Shown here: in pieces, positions 7,706 through 17,214 of the stretch
How the letters are laid out: every line of letters begins with the position of its first letter
How positions within the stretch are numbered: the stretch's first letter is position 1
Source of the DNA: Pseudomonas kilonensis
GTDB taxonomy: Bacteria; Pseudomonadota; Gammaproteobacteria; Pseudomonadales; Pseudomonadaceae
Reading direction: 5' to 3'
Length of the DNA stretch: 64,000 nt
Assembly (NCBI RefSeq): GCF_001269885.1
Contig: NZ_LHVH01000022.1
Coordinates: 62,001-126,000 of the forward strand
Made by a program: the position numbers and the translations under genes
The notes under the pieces: generated by a model
Seen by the model: the letters and a program-made list of their open reading frames with translations, nothing else
Told to the model about the DNA's origin: nothing
The model's database searches: none

Positions 7706-8773
7706 ATGTTTTATCGAGAAGCAGGCCAGTTCAACACCCGCTATGCCCAGGACCGCCGGGTCTTCGCGCTGCGCCAGGACCGTCATGGGCTGGTCGCGTT
7801 GCTGCTGTTTGCTTTCGTCGTGGTGCCCTGGCTGGGCAATGACTACTGGTTCAGCGCGATCCTGATTCCATTCCTGGTGCTGTCCCTGGCCGGGTTGGGG
7901 CTCAATTTGCTCACGGGTTATGCCGGGCAACTGTCCCTCGGTTCTGCGGCGTTCATGGCGGTGGGGGCCTTTGCCACCTACAACCTTGAAATACGGGTCA
8001 GCGGCTTGCCGTTGTTGGTCAGCATCGTCCTGGGCGGGTTGACGGCGGCGTTGGTGGCGGTGCTGTTCGGCCTGCCGAGTTTACGCATCAAGGGCTTCTA
8101 CCTGCTGGTCTCGACCCTGGCGGCGCAGTTCTTCGTGACCTGGGCGCTGACCCGGTTCAGTTGGTTTTCCAACAACAGCGCCTCGGGCGTGATCAGCGCG
8201 CCACGCCTGGAGGTATTTGGGGTGAACCTCGACGCGCCAGCCGGTCGCTATCTGCTGACCCTGAGCGTGGTGGTAGCGCTGTTCTGGCTGGGCAAGAACC
8301 TGGTGCGCAGCGAGTTGGGGCGCAACTGGATGGCGGTGCGCGACATGGACACCGCCGCCGCGGTCATCGGCATTGCATTGGCAAAAACCAAGTTGCTGGC
8401 GTTCGCCATCAGCGGTTTTTTCCTCGGGGTGGCCGGCGCGCTCTGGGCCTTCGCTTACCTGGGCACGGTGGAGCCCCACGGGTTCGACCTCAATCGGTCG
8501 TTCCAGATTCTGTTCATCATCATTATCGGCGGCCTCGGCAGCCTGCTGGGCAACTTCCTCGGCGCGGCCTTCATCGTGCTGTTTCCGGTGTTGCTCTCGA
8601 ACCTGGTGTCGCTGCTGCCCGGCGGGCTGGTGGACGCCGGCCAGGTGGAGAACCTGCAGAAAATGATATTCGGCGCCCTGATCATCCTGTTCCTGATCAA
8701 GGAGCCAGAGGGCCTTGCGCGCCTCTGGCAGAGATTTCGCCAGCGCGCTCGGCTGTGGCCGTTGCGCTACTGA
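7706..8773 (+). CDS. ABC importer permease, LivM type
   Basis: A 355-residue permease with about nine to ten hydrophobic segments. LivM marks are LLTGYAGQLSLGSAAFMAVGAF, GFYLLVSTLAAQF and GRNWMAVRDMDTAAAVIGI (the cytoplasmic coupling loop), plus a C-terminal GALIILFLIKEPEGLARLW. GGGGAG sits seven bases before the ATG, 11 bases after the LivH-type stop. It forms the membrane channel with the preceding gene product. Confidence 0.85.
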   Translation: MFYREAGQFNTRYAQDRRVFALRQDRHGLVALLLFAFVVVPWLGNDYWFSAILIPFLVLSLAGLGLNLLTGYAGQLSLGSAAFMAVGAFATYNLEIRVSGLPLLVSIVLGGLTAALVAVLFGLPSLRIKGFYLLVSTLAAQFFVTWALTRFSWFSNNSASGVISAPRLEVFGVNLDAPAGRYLLTLSVVVALFWLGKNLVRSELGRNWMAVRDMDTAAAVIGIALAKTKLLAFAISGFFLGVAGALWAFAYLGTVEPHGFDLNRSFQILFIIIIGGLGSLLGNFLGAAFIVLFPVLLSNLVSLLPGGLVDAGQVENLQKMIFGALIILFLIKEPEGLARLWQRFRQRARLWPLRY

Positions 8774-8845
8774 GCGAACCGCACTACGCGGGTTTGCAGT
8801 TCCATTTTGTTGGCTTACCTATGGCTTCATAACAAGGAAAATCCG

Positions 8846-10171
8846 ATGTTCAAACGATCATTCGCCAGCAGCCTGGCACTGGCCCTGAGCCTCACCGCCG
8901 CGGCCTTCACCGTCCAGGCGGACAACGAACAATACTTCCCGCTGCAAAGCTATCGCGTCGGCCCTTATGCGGCCGGCGGCACCGGTTTTTTCGGCGGTTT
9001 TATCGACTACCTCAAGTACGTCAACGCCAATGGCGGCGTGAATGGCGTCAAGCTGACCTGGAGCGAGTGCGAAACCGAATACGTGGTCGAAAAAGGCGTC
9101 GAGTGCTACGAGCGCCTGAAGAAAGGCTTGAACGGCGCGCCGGCGGCGGCCACCAACCCATTATCGGTGGGCATTGCCTACGCCACGCTGGAGCGTTCGA
9201 CGGCCGACAAACTGCCGCTGATCACCATCAACCACGGTCGTACGGACTCCACCGACGGCAGCGTGTTTCCCTACGTCTTCCCGTTGCAGTTGAACCCGTA
9301 TTCCGAAGTGTCGGCGATCATCAACTACATCGGCCAGAGGGCCGGGGGGTTGGACAAGCTCAAGGGCTTGAAGATCGTCACCCTGTATCACGGCTCGCCC
9401 TACGGCAAGGAAACCAACGAGGTGCTGCAAACCCTGGCCGCCAAGTACGGTTTTGCGCTGACCTTGCTGGAGGTGCCGCACCCGGGCAACGAGCAACAAT
9501 CGCAATGGCTGAATATCCGTCGGGAAAAACCTGATTGGGTGATCCTGCGCGGTTGGGGCGTGATGAACCCGGTGGCGCTGAAAACCGCGCAGAAAGTCGG
9601 TTTCCCGGCCGACCACATCATCGGCAACATCTGGAGCAATTCAGAGGATGACGCCGCGCCGGCCGGTGCCGCGGCCAAGGGTTTCATCGCCATCACCACG
9701 CACCCTTCGGGCACCGATTTCCCGGTGTTGCAGGGCATCAAGAAACAAGTGGTCGACGCCGGCCATGGCGACCTGGCCGACCCCAAGCGTTTCGGCACGG
9801 TGTATTACAACCTCGGCGTGGTCAACGGCATTCTCAACGTAGAGGCGCTGCGCATTGCCCAGCAGAAATTCGGCAAGCAACCCCTGACCGGCGAGCAAGT
9901 GCGCTGGGGCTTCGAGAACCTCAAGCTCGACGACGCCCGGCTCAAGGAACTCGGGGCGTTGGGCCTGGTGCAGCCGTTGCAGTTGTCGTGCTCGGACCAT
10001 GAAGGCGGTGGTGCGGTGCGCTTCCAGCAATGGGACGGTACCCAGTGGAAGCTGATCAGTGACTGGGTACAGGCTGACCGCGCCTTGCTGCGACCGATCA
10101 TCGAAGCGTCTTCGCACCAGTACGCCCGGGAAAAAGGCATTACCCCGCGTGATTGCAGCAAGGAATCCTGA
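8846..10171 (+). CDS. ABC importer substrate-binding protein, LivK-like
   Basis: A 441-residue periplasmic type I binding protein. The signal peptide ends around residue 24 (AAFTVQA/DN). Mature features typical of the family are YVNANGGVNGVKLTWSECE near the N terminus and WSNSEDDAAPAGAAAKGF in the second lobe. The ATG at 8846 follows AAGGAAA; an earlier in-frame start would add a non-signal extension. It resembles binding proteins from importers coupled to acyl-CoA ligases rather than true leucine-binding proteins. Ligand unknown; the sulfone operon context is the only clue. Confidence 0.82.
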   Translation: MFKRSFASSLALALSLTAAAFTVQADNEQYFPLQSYRVGPYAAGGTGFFGGFIDYLKYVNANGGVNGVKLTWSECETEYVVEKGVECYERLKKGLNGAPAAATNPLSVGIAYATLERSTADKLPLITINHGRTDSTDGSVFPYVFPLQLNPYSEVSAIINYIGQRAGGLDKLKGLKIVTLYHGSPYGKETNEVLQTLAAKYGFALTLLEVPHPGNEQQSQWLNIRREKPDWVILRGWGVMNPVALKTAQKVGFPADHIIGNIWSNSEDDAAPAGAAAKGFIAITTHPSGTDFPVLQGIKKQVVDAGHGDLADPKRFGTVYYNLGVVNGILNVEALRIAQQKFGKQPLTGEQVRWGFENLKLDDARLKELGALGLVQPLQLSCSDHEGGGAVRFQQWDGTQWKLISDWVQADRALLRPIIEASSHQYAREKGITPRDCSKES

Positions 10172-10228
10172 GGCGTCACGGCGACCGGGCGGGCGTGTCC
10201 GGTCGCTACTTGAAAAAGGCGAAACAGC

Positions 10229-10996
10229 ATGACGACGAACGTGCCGATTCTGCAGATCGACGATATTGAAGTCCTCTACGAACAGACCATCCTGGCCGTG
10301 CGCAGCGTGTCGCTGGAGGTGGCCAAAGGGCAGGTGGTGGTGCTGCTGGGCGCCAACGGCGCGGGAAAAAGCACGACGTTGAAGGCAGCTTCCAACCTGG
10401 TGCGCGCTGAACGGGGCGAAGTGGTGCGGGGGCGGATCGTCTACCAGGGACGGGAGGTGACCCACAGCGCGCCTCACACCTTGGCGGCGAGCGGCTTGGT
10501 GCAAGTGCTCGAAGGGCGGCATTGTTTTGCCCAGTTGACCGTGGAGGAGAACCTCTTGGCCGGTGCCTTGGCGCGTCAGGTGCCGCGGCGCCAGTTATTG
10601 GCTGAGCTGGAGTTGGTCTATGGCCATTTTCCCCGCCTGAAATTGCGGCGCAAAAGCCTGGCCGGCTACACCTCGGGCGGCGAGCAACAGATGATCGCGA
10701 TAGGGCGTGCACTGATGGCCAGACCGCAACTGGTCTTGTTGGACGAGCCGTCGATGGGCCTGGCGCCGCAGATCGTCGAGGAAATCTTCGAGATCGTCCG
10801 CCAACTCAATCAGCGCGATGGCGTCAGTTTCCTGATTGCCGAACAGAACATCAACGTCGCCCTGCGCTATGCCCACTATGGCTACGTGTTGGAAAGCGGT
10901 CGTGTGGTCAGTGAAGGCAGCGCCGAGCAACTGGCGGCCCGCGGCGACCTACAGGATTTCTACCTGGGAACGCGGACGAGGGGCCAGGAAGCATGA
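10229..10996 (+). CDS. ABC importer ATPase, LivF type
   Basis: A 255-residue second ATPase of the importer. Walker A GANGAGKSTT is at residues 41-50, with signature TSGGEQQMIAIGRAL and Walker B LVLLDEPSMGLAP. The C-terminal stretch LIAEQNINVALRYAHYGYVLESG is diagnostic of LivF. It is the last gene of the operon that starts at msuE. Its stop codon overlaps by two bases the repeat at 10995-11109, which could serve as the 3' end of the transcript. Confidence 0.85.
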   Translation: MTTNVPILQIDDIEVLYEQTILAVRSVSLEVAKGQVVVLLGANGAGKSTTLKAASNLVRAERGEVVRGRIVYQGREVTHSAPHTLAASGLVQVLEGRHCFAQLTVEENLLAGALARQVPRRQLLAELELVYGHFPRLKLRRKSLAGYTSGGEQQMIAIGRALMARPQLVLLDEPSMGLAPQIVEEIFEIVRQLNQRDGVSFLIAEQNINVALRYAHYGYVLESGRVVSEGSAEQLAARGDLQDFYLGTRTRGQEA

Positions 10997-11109
10997 TCGT
11001 TCCCACGCTCCAGCGTGGGAACGCATCCCGTGACGCTCTGCGTCACCTTCCAGAAGCGGAACGCGGAGCGTCCCTGGAGACATTCCCACGCGGGAGCGTG
11101 GGAACGATC
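10995..11109. repeat. Palindromic repeat, GATCGTTCCCACGCTC family
   Basis: The ends GATCGTTCCCACGCTC and GAGCGTGGGAACGATC are exact inverted repeats. The interior carries further dyads (GACGCTCTGCGTC). A near-identical copy is at 33936-34049. It lies between convergent genes and probably forms a stable structure at the transcript ends. Confidence 0.85.
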
Positions 11110-11141
11110 AAAGATCCCAGGGCCTTGCAGGAGCCTTGGAC

Positions 11142-12245
11142 TCAGGTCGACAGGTTGATCACCCGACCATCGCGCGTGTCCAGTGCCGGGCGGCGTCGGT
11201 TGACCACCAGTTCGCCAATCCTGATCAGCAACGTGCGGGTGACATTGCGGCTCAGGCCCAACAGGCTGGCGGTGTGGACCTGATTGCAGTTGGCGTAGCG
11301 GTAGGCGGTGCGCAGCAACTCGGCCTCGACCTTTTCATACAGGTCGCCATGCTCTTGCTCGAGCAGTTTCTCGAAGGCTTTCTGCAACAGCGCCTCTGCG
11401 CTTTGAGGGGCCGACTCCTGCGAGTTGTCCTGGCGTTCGATACGGAAGTTCGACAGGTGCAGGTCCTGCACGCCGATCACGTTGTTGCGGCAAATCAACA
11501 GGGTGTGGTGGATGACATTTTCCAGCTCGCGGATATTCCCCGGCCAGGAATAGTCGAGCAATTTGCGCTGTGCCTGGGCATCCAGCGTCACCTCGCCGTG
11601 CCCGAGCCTGCGGCTGTACTCGGCAATGAAGTGGCGGATCAGCGGCAGGATGTCACCGGGGCGTTCGCGCAGCGGCTTGAGCACCAGGCTGACCACGTTC
11701 AGACGGTAATAGAGGTCTTCACGAAAGTGCCCGGCATTGATGGCTTTTTCCAGTTGCACGTTGGTGGCCGCCAACACGCGCACATTGATCTTGATGCTCT
11801 TGCGCGAACCCAGCCGGACCACCTCGCGCTCCTGTAGCACCCGGAGCAACTTGACCTGGATCGGCAACGGCAAATCACCGATTTCATCCAGGAACAGCGT
11901 GCCGCCGTCCGCTTCCTCGAACCAGCCGGCCTTGGCCGTCAACGCGCCGGTAAAGGCGCCTTTTTCATGGCCGAACAGCTCGGCCTCCACTAGGGTTTCG
12001 GAAAACGCCCCGCAGTTGACCGCAACAAACGGTTTGTGGCGACGGGCGCTGAGGTTGTGTACGTGGCGCGCCACCAGTTCCTTGCCGGTCCCGGTCTGGC
12101 CGATGATCAACACGCTGGCGTCACTGGGCGCGACTTGCTGCAGGTGAGCCAGCAAAGCGCGGGAGGTGGGGTCTTCGAAGACCTGGGCCGTGGCACGAAT
12201 CGAGGTGGCCAGGCCGGGGGAGGGAGGAAGCGTTAGAAGCTGCAT
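11142..12245 (-). CDS. sfnR: Sigma-54-dependent activator SfnR
   Basis: A 367-residue enhancer-binding protein that activates sigma-54 promoters of sulfone-use genes. It is almost entirely AAA+ domain: Walker A GQTGTGKE (residues 49-56), sigma-54 contact loop GAFTGA (96-101), Walker B GGTLFLDEIGD and the LDYSWPGNIRELENVIHH segment. A C-terminal helix-turn-helix of Fis type (TASLLGLSRNVTRTLLIRIG) follows. There is no N-terminal sensory domain, so activity is probably set by expression, as known for SfnR under sulfur limitation. The window holds matching sigma-54 promoters at 2612 and 2858. It converges on the ABC operon. Confidence 0.87.
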   Translation of the reverse strand: MQLLTLPPSPGLATSIRATAQVFEDPTSRALLAHLQQVAPSDASVLIIGQTGTGKELVARHVHNLSARRHKPFVAVNCGAFSETLVEAELFGHEKGAFTGALTAKAGWFEEADGGTLFLDEIGDLPLPIQVKLLRVLQEREVVRLGSRKSIKINVRVLAATNVQLEKAINAGHFREDLYYRLNVVSLVLKPLRERPGDILPLIRHFIAEYSRRLGHGEVTLDAQAQRKLLDYSWPGNIRELENVIHHTLLICRNNVIGVQDLHLSNFRIERQDNSQESAPQSAEALLQKAFEKLLEQEHGDLYEKVEAELLRTAYRYANCNQVHTASLLGLSRNVTRTLLIRIGELVVNRRRPALDTRDGRVINLST

Positions 12246-12550
12246 GACGGTGGCCCGTTAATGAGATTGCCGTGACTGAAAATGGGTAAATGCCAACGTT
12301 CTTGAGGCAGTACCGCGAAGCCATTGGGCTTAAGGCTTAATCTAAATGATCTAAAAAACAGACAACAAATAACCTTTAGTTATTTGCTTAGGGCTTTCGT
12401 CCCCGAATTCAGCACAGATCTATTGACCATGCCGCCGTTAATGAAACGAATTGAAGTGACGATAAAAAGTTTTATTGACTAAAGAATAACGCCGAGTAAT
12501 TATTTCCCTGCATCTGCTTTCACGCAGAGTCATTTTGCAGGGGCAACCCG
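12246..12550. other. AT-rich divergent promoter region
   Basis: This 305-base gap between divergent sfnR and the serine hydrolase gene is clearly more AT-rich than its surroundings (for example 12331-12400 and 12460-12510). It should hold both promoters. I could not pick out a convincing -10/-35 pair, sigma-54 site or known operator. AGGGGCAA precedes the hydrolase start. Confidence 0.5.
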
Positions 12551-13813
12551 ATGAATCAGAACACCGTGCCTTCACTGGCCAGTCTTTACGTCGAGACTCA
12601 CGAATCGCCATTTGACGCACGCCTGGCACCTTCACTCATGCAAGGCTTTCCCGCCGAACCTCATCGCCGCGTCACCTGGCACAACTGGATGAGCCCACCG
12701 TTCAACCAATGGGGTTTCCGCAACCTGGCGCGCTTGCGTCCGTCCATCGACGTGCAGGCCGGCAGCGGGCCGGTCAGTGCGTTCAAGCAGGCGCTCCAGC
12801 CGTTGGATGAGCTGCACTTCGACAGCGAATGTGGCTTGAGCATCAGCGTGATCGATCACCTGATCGCCAGCCAGACCGATGCTTTCCTGGTCCTGCAGGG
12901 CGACACCGTCCTGTTTGAGCGCTACTTCAATGGCCAGCGTCCCGAGGACCGGCACATCATGTTTTCGGTGACCAAGTCGCTGATCGGTGCCTTGGGCGAG
13001 CAACTGGTCTGCGAAGGCCTGCTGGACCCTACGTTGACGGCTGTCCATTACGTACCGGAACTGGCGGGCAGCGCGTTCGGCGATGCGACCGTGCGCCAGT
13101 TGTTCGACATGGCGGTGGCCGTCGATTACAGCGAGGTCTATGAGGATCCGGATTCAGAGAGTTCCCAATACGGTTACGCCTGCGGTTTCCAGCCGGCGCC
13201 CGCGCCGTACGCGACCTTCGAATCCCTGTATCAGTACTTGCCCTCACTGAGGAAACGCGGCAGTCACGGCGGCTTTTTCCATTACGTGACGGCCACCACC
13301 GAGGCGTTGGCCTGGGTCATGGAGCGGGCATCAGGCAAGGCCTGCCATCAGTTGCTGCAAGAGGTCTGGAGCCAGTTGGGCTGTGAACGTGACGGCTACT
13401 TCCTGGCCGATCCCTGGGGCCGCAGCGTCGCCGGTGCCGGTTTCAGTGCGACCTTGCGTGACATGGCGCGCTTCGGTCGCCTGCTGGCCAACGATGGCCG
13501 CCAGGGTGGGACACAACTGCTCTCGGCCGAGGCGCTGGCCGGTATCGCCGCCGGAGCCGACCCCGCGATCTACGCAGCATCCCCTGACTTTTCGAGCTGG
13601 ACCCCAGGCGCGTCCTACCGCAGCCAATGGTATGTCTTCAACGACCACAGCCAGGCGCTCATGGCCGGTGGCATCCATGGCCAATACCTGTTCGTCGACA
13701 AACCGTCCGGCGTGGTGATCGTCAAGCAGTCGTCCCTGGGCGAAGCCGTCAGCCCCTTCGACGGCGACAGCGTGCGCATGCTGCGTGCCATCGCGGCGCA
13801 ACTGACGCCCTGA
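12551..13813 (+). CDS. Serine hydrolase of the beta-lactamase/NylB type
   Basis: A 420-residue penicillin-binding-protein-like serine hydrolase without a visible signal peptide, so probably cytoplasmic. The nucleophile motif S-x-x-K is FSVTK (S139, K142). A tyrosine in GFFHYVTATTEAL (Y245) sits where the Y of the second motif is expected. The layout resembles 6-aminohexanoate-dimer hydrolase (NylB), which cleaves linear amides, with Ser-Lys-Tyr at similar spacing. The downstream porin, polyamine-type binding protein and amino-acid permease suggest an amide or amine substrate. The start is supported by AGGGG eight bases upstream. Exact substrate unknown. Confidence 0.75.
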   Translation: MNQNTVPSLASLYVETHESPFDARLAPSLMQGFPAEPHRRVTWHNWMSPPFNQWGFRNLARLRPSIDVQAGSGPVSAFKQALQPLDELHFDSECGLSISVIDHLIASQTDAFLVLQGDTVLFERYFNGQRPEDRHIMFSVTKSLIGALGEQLVCEGLLDPTLTAVHYVPELAGSAFGDATVRQLFDMAVAVDYSEVYEDPDSESSQYGYACGFQPAPAPYATFESLYQYLPSLRKRGSHGGFFHYVTATTEALAWVMERASGKACHQLLQEVWSQLGCERDGYFLADPWGRSVAGAGFSATLRDMARFGRLLANDGRQGGTQLLSAEALAGIAAGADPAIYAASPDFSSWTPGASYRSQWYVFNDHSQALMAGGIHGQYLFVDKPSGVVIVKQSSLGEAVSPFDGDSVRMLRAIAAQLTP

Positions 13814-13929
13814 CTTCATCCGATAAACACAAGAATTTCGTTCCGCTCACCTGGCCCCACCTGGTGTTGGCGCGGGTTTGCGCCGCCATTTACTGCCCTG
13901 TAACAACAATAATCACACAGGAGCTCCAT

Positions 13930-15267
13930 ATGGTTTCCATGATGCGTTTGTCCCGAACGTTCCTCGTGCTCGGGTTACCCTTGACCGCCCAGGTTGCCTG
14001 GGCGGGCTACACCTTCGAGGAGGGCAACCTCAAGGGCGAAGTCAACTTAACGGCCGGTGGCGCAGCCGTGTCCACCCGCAACGTCAACTTTGGCGGCGGC
14101 GTGGTGGACATGCGCAGCGGCAAGAATGGCGGCACGAAAATCGACTGGCAGGAGTTCTACGTCAAGCCGGGCGTCAAGTTGGAATATCCCGTGCAGCCGG
14201 ATTTCAGCCTGTTGGCGGGCGGCTCCCTGGTGGGCGCGACCACCTTCGGTGATGGCGATGCCGGTGGCTTCACCCGCAGTTCCGACGGCAAGGTGTCGAC
14301 CGAAGAGTTCTATGGCGGTTTCCGGGCCGGCGAGTGGACGGTCACGGGCGGTCGCCAGAACTACATGATCGGCAACGGTTTCATCGTGATGGATGGCAAC
14401 CTCGACCAATTGAATGACGGTGCCTACTGGCTCGCCCCACGCACTGCCTTCAAGGATTCGGCGGTGGTCGCCTGGGACCATGGCGCGTTGAAGGTCCAGG
14501 GCTTCAGCCTGGCAACCGACAGCGACCTGGGTGACTTTCGCATGAGCGGCGTGAACCTGGACTACAACCTCGACGACCAGGTGACGCTGGGCGCCACCGC
14601 GTTGAAGGTCAAGGCCCTGGGCCCCAAGGGCAGCACATTGCCGCGTCGTCGCGATGGCATGCTGGTGTACAACGTCAGGGCCTTGAACGCCAAACTCCCG
14701 GGCATCCCGGACCTGACCCTCAATGCCGAATATGCCCTGGAGCGAGGCAGCGGCGAAGGCGTGGACTACGATGCCAAGGCCTGGTACGGCCAGGCGGATT
14801 ACACCTTCGGCACGCTGCCGCTGACCCCGGTGATCGGCTACCGCTACGCGAGTTTTTCCGGTGACGACAACCTCACCGACAACCGACAGAAAGCCTGGGA
14901 TCCGTTGACCAAGGGCTTCGTCGATTGGAGCACCTGGTTGATCGGCGATGTCGTCGGCAACTACCTGCTGTTCAACAGCAACGAAAACGTCCAGCAGTTC
15001 TCACTCAAGACCCACCTCAACGAAACCCTTACGCTCGGTGCGATCCACTACCAGTTCTGGCTCGACGAAAAAAACTACATGGGCACCGCCGTCAGCGATA
15101 AACGGTTTGCCGACGAGAGTGTAGTCTTCCTGGATTGGGCGCCTTCGAAGTCGTTGTCCACCTCGCTGTCCTATAACTGGGTCAAGCCCATGGCAGCGGC
15201 CAAGCAAATCTTCGGCGACGACCGGAAATTCAGCGCGCTGGAACTCTACTTCACCTACCGCTATTAA
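13930..15267 (+). CDS. Outer-membrane beta-barrel porin (alginate-export-like family)
   Basis: A 445-residue outer-membrane protein. A signal peptide ends at about residue 25 (AQVAWA/GYTF). The rest alternates amphipathic strands with Gly/Asp-rich turns and ends in an aromatic residue (LYFTYRY), the usual barrel sorting signal. GRQNYMIGNGFIVMDGN and the overall pattern resemble the alginate-export/OprD-like porins of pseudomonads; I cannot say which solute passes. The ATG at 13930 follows CAGGAG. Longer upstream readings in this frame run antisense-like through the hydrolase gene and are not real. Probably co-expressed with the hydrolase and the binding protein. Confidence 0.75.
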   Translation: MVSMMRLSRTFLVLGLPLTAQVAWAGYTFEEGNLKGEVNLTAGGAAVSTRNVNFGGGVVDMRSGKNGGTKIDWQEFYVKPGVKLEYPVQPDFSLLAGGSLVGATTFGDGDAGGFTRSSDGKVSTEEFYGGFRAGEWTVTGGRQNYMIGNGFIVMDGNLDQLNDGAYWLAPRTAFKDSAVVAWDHGALKVQGFSLATDSDLGDFRMSGVNLDYNLDDQVTLGATALKVKALGPKGSTLPRRRDGMLVYNVRALNAKLPGIPDLTLNAEYALERGSGEGVDYDAKAWYGQADYTFGTLPLTPVIGYRYASFSGDDNLTDNRQKAWDPLTKGFVDWSTWLIGDVVGNYLLFNSNENVQQFSLKTHLNETLTLGAIHYQFWLDEKNYMGTAVSDKRFADESVVFLDWAPSKSLSTSLSYNWVKPMAAAKQIFGDDRKFSALELYFTYRY

Positions 15268-15306
15268 GTGCCGCGAGCCTTCGCGGCCGCGCTGGAGTGT
15301 TTGATC

Positions 15307-16410
15307 ATGAGCCTGTTTTTGCGTAACACCTTGCTGGGCGCTGTCGTTTCGATGCTGGTCAGTGGCGCGAGCCTGGCCGAAGAGCGGACGGTGCGGATCT
15401 ATAACTGGATCGAGTACCTGCCGCCTGAAATCCTCAAGAGTTTCCAGGAGGAAACCGGCATCCGTCCCATCTATGACGTGTTCGACAGCGTCGAGACTTT
15501 GGAGTCCAAGCTGCTGACCGGCAACTCCGGGTATGACGTGGTCTACCCGAGCAGTTCCAACGTCAGTCACTTGATTGCCGCTGGCGCCGTCCAGCCCCTG
15601 GACCGCAGCCAATTGCCGAACTGGCAGCATCTGGACCCCGAGTTCATGAAGTCCCTGGAAGCGGTGGGCGATCCGGGTAACCGCTATGCGGCGCCGTATC
15701 TGTGGGGCACGACGCTGATCGGCTACAACGTCGACAAGGTGCGGCAGGTGCTGGGTGCCGACGTGCAAATGAATACCTGGGACATCCTGTTCAAGGAAGA
15801 GAACATGGCCAAGCTGGCCAGTTGCGGCGTCGGTCTGCTCGACGCCGCCAATGAGATCGTGCCCATCGCCTTGCACTACGAAGGTCTGGACCCCAACAGC
15901 CAGAAACGTGAAGACTACGCAAAGGCGCAGGCGGCCATGCTCAAGGTTCGCCCGTACATCACCTACTTCAATTCGTCGCGTTATGGCATGGACCTGGCCA
16001 ACGGCGAGATCTGCGTAGGGGTGGGTTGGTCCGGCGGTGTGGCCCTGGCCAAGCGACTGGCCGAAGACGCAGGGAAGGGGGTCAAGGTGGAAATGGCGCT
16101 GCCCAAGGAGGGCGCACCGATGTGGTCGGACGTCATGATGGTGCCAACCAATGCCCCTCATGCCCAAGAGGCCTACGCCTTCATCAATTACATCTTGCGT
16201 CCCGACGTCATTGCCCGGATCAGCAACAAGATCGGTTACCCCAACCCGAACAAGGACGCTACGGCGCTGGTCAATGCTGAAATTCGCAACAACCCCGCCA
16301 TGTATATACCGGACGAGGCGCGCAAGACCTTGTTCGCCTTGGAACCGGTGCCGGCCGCCGTAGAGCGGATCCGCACCCGCACCTGGACCGGCATCAAGAC
16401 CCACCGCTGA
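15307..16410 (+). CDS. Periplasmic polyamine-type ABC substrate-binding protein
   Basis: A 367-residue PotF/SpuD-like binding protein. The signal peptide ends near residue 24 (SGASLA/EE). The mature start RTVRIYNWIEYLPPEILKSFQEETGI and the DVFDSVETLESKLLTGNSGYDVVYPSS segment are hallmark features of the spermidine/putrescine-binding family. No matching ABC permease or ATPase lies beside it, so it must use a system elsewhere or deliver to another partner. GGAG lies 10 bases before the ATG at 15307. It probably shares a transcript with the porin (39-base gap). Confidence 0.85.
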   Translation: MSLFLRNTLLGAVVSMLVSGASLAEERTVRIYNWIEYLPPEILKSFQEETGIRPIYDVFDSVETLESKLLTGNSGYDVVYPSSSNVSHLIAAGAVQPLDRSQLPNWQHLDPEFMKSLEAVGDPGNRYAAPYLWGTTLIGYNVDKVRQVLGADVQMNTWDILFKEENMAKLASCGVGLLDAANEIVPIALHYEGLDPNSQKREDYAKAQAAMLKVRPYITYFNSSRYGMDLANGEICVGVGWSGGVALAKRLAEDAGKGVKVEMALPKEGAPMWSDVMMVPTNAPHAQEAYAFINYILRPDVIARISNKIGYPNPNKDATALVNAEIRNNPAMYIPDEARKTLFALEPVPAAVERIRTRTWTGIKTHR

Positions 16411-16461
16411 TCGGCGTGACCCGGCGTTGCGGCGCCGGGTCCGTATCGGTGGGGGGGTCGC

Positions 16462-17073
16462 TCAGGCGCGCATGCCCAGGAAGAGCAATTCGGTGATCCG
16501 CCGGACCTGGGTGGAGTGTGCCTCGATGTCCGGTTGTTCCTGGTTGACCAACCTGAACAGCTGCAAGTGCGAATAGTCGTTCAGCAGGAAGGCGGCGAGG
16601 TCGACATCGAGGTCGGCGCGCAGCTTGCCAGCTTGTTGCAATTCCCTGATCAACCCACTGATTTCGGCCCTGAGCGCATCGTTCATTGCGCGATAACCCT
16701 CGGGCAGCCCGTTGTTGCCACCAAACAGGATCAGCGGCAGCAACTCGCGCCACAGGCTCGGATGCATGACCTCCAGTGCGTAGCCGGTCAACAGCCGCTC
16801 CAGATAACACAGCGCTTCGACCGGGTCTTCGATTTCAGGGATCTGGCTGCGGGTGTCCGTGAGTGCGCGCTGGTCGGCGTCGTGCAGGATCTCCAGGATG
16901 ATCTCCTGCTTGTTGCCGAAATACTTGAAGACGGTAGGCGCCGATACGCCGGCCTGGCTGGCGATCTGCTCGATGGTGGTGTTCTGGAAACCCTGGCGCT
17001 CGAACAGTTCGACCGCCGCCTTGCTGATGGCTTGGCGGCGTTCGGCTTTTTGACGTTCACGCAGTCCGCTCAC
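16462..17073 (-). CDS. TetR-family transcriptional regulator
   Basis: A 203-residue repressor-type regulator. The N-terminal helix-turn-helix is RQAISKAAVELFERQGFQNTTIEQIASQAGVSAPTVFKYFGNKQ, split here only by its recognition helix; the C-terminal ligand domain is unassigned. I chose the GTG at 17073 (AAGGA upstream) because the longer reading frame runs through the REP-like repeat at 17122-17214, giving an implausible N terminus. It converges on the binding-protein gene and probably controls the hydrolase-porin-binding protein set or the permease at 17683. Confidence 0.82.
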   Translation of the reverse strand: MSGLRERQKAERRQAISKAAVELFERQGFQNTTIEQIASQAGVSAPTVFKYFGNKQEIILEILHDADQRALTDTRSQIPEIEDPVEALCYLERLLTGYALEVMHPSLWRELLPLILFGGNNGLPEGYRAMNDALRAEISGLIRELQQAGKLRADLDVDLAAFLLNDYSHLQLFRLVNQEQPDIEAHSTQVRRITELLFLGMRA

Positions 17074-17121
17074 GGGAGGTCCTTGTTGGAAAGCAGTGGT
17101 TAAAGGCCTTGGCGCACCAGC

Positions 17122-17214
17122 CCTGTGGGAGCGAGCTTGCTCGCGATAGCGGTGGATCAGCCGCTTTGAAGTCGACTGAAATACCGCCATCGCGAGCAAG
17201 CTCGCTCCCACAGG
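17122..17214. repeat. REP-like repeat pair (GTGGGAGCGAGCTTGCTCGCGAT family)
   Basis: Two inverted REP units: CCTGTGGGAGCGAGCTTGCT at the left end and its complement AGCAAGCTCGCTCCCACAGG at the right. The same family recurs at 24053, 30379, 46517, 52005, 56103 and 58980. Confidence 0.9.

Noticed and set aside
13930..15267. Porin as part of the alginate export machinery with the epimerase
   Set aside because: Only general similarity to alginate-export-like porins is visible. The gene sits with a hydrolase and a binding protein, not with alg genes, so a role in alginate is not supported.
15001..16404. 467-codon minus-strand frame
   Set aside because: Antisense to the polyamine-type binding protein and the porin end; no coherent domain.
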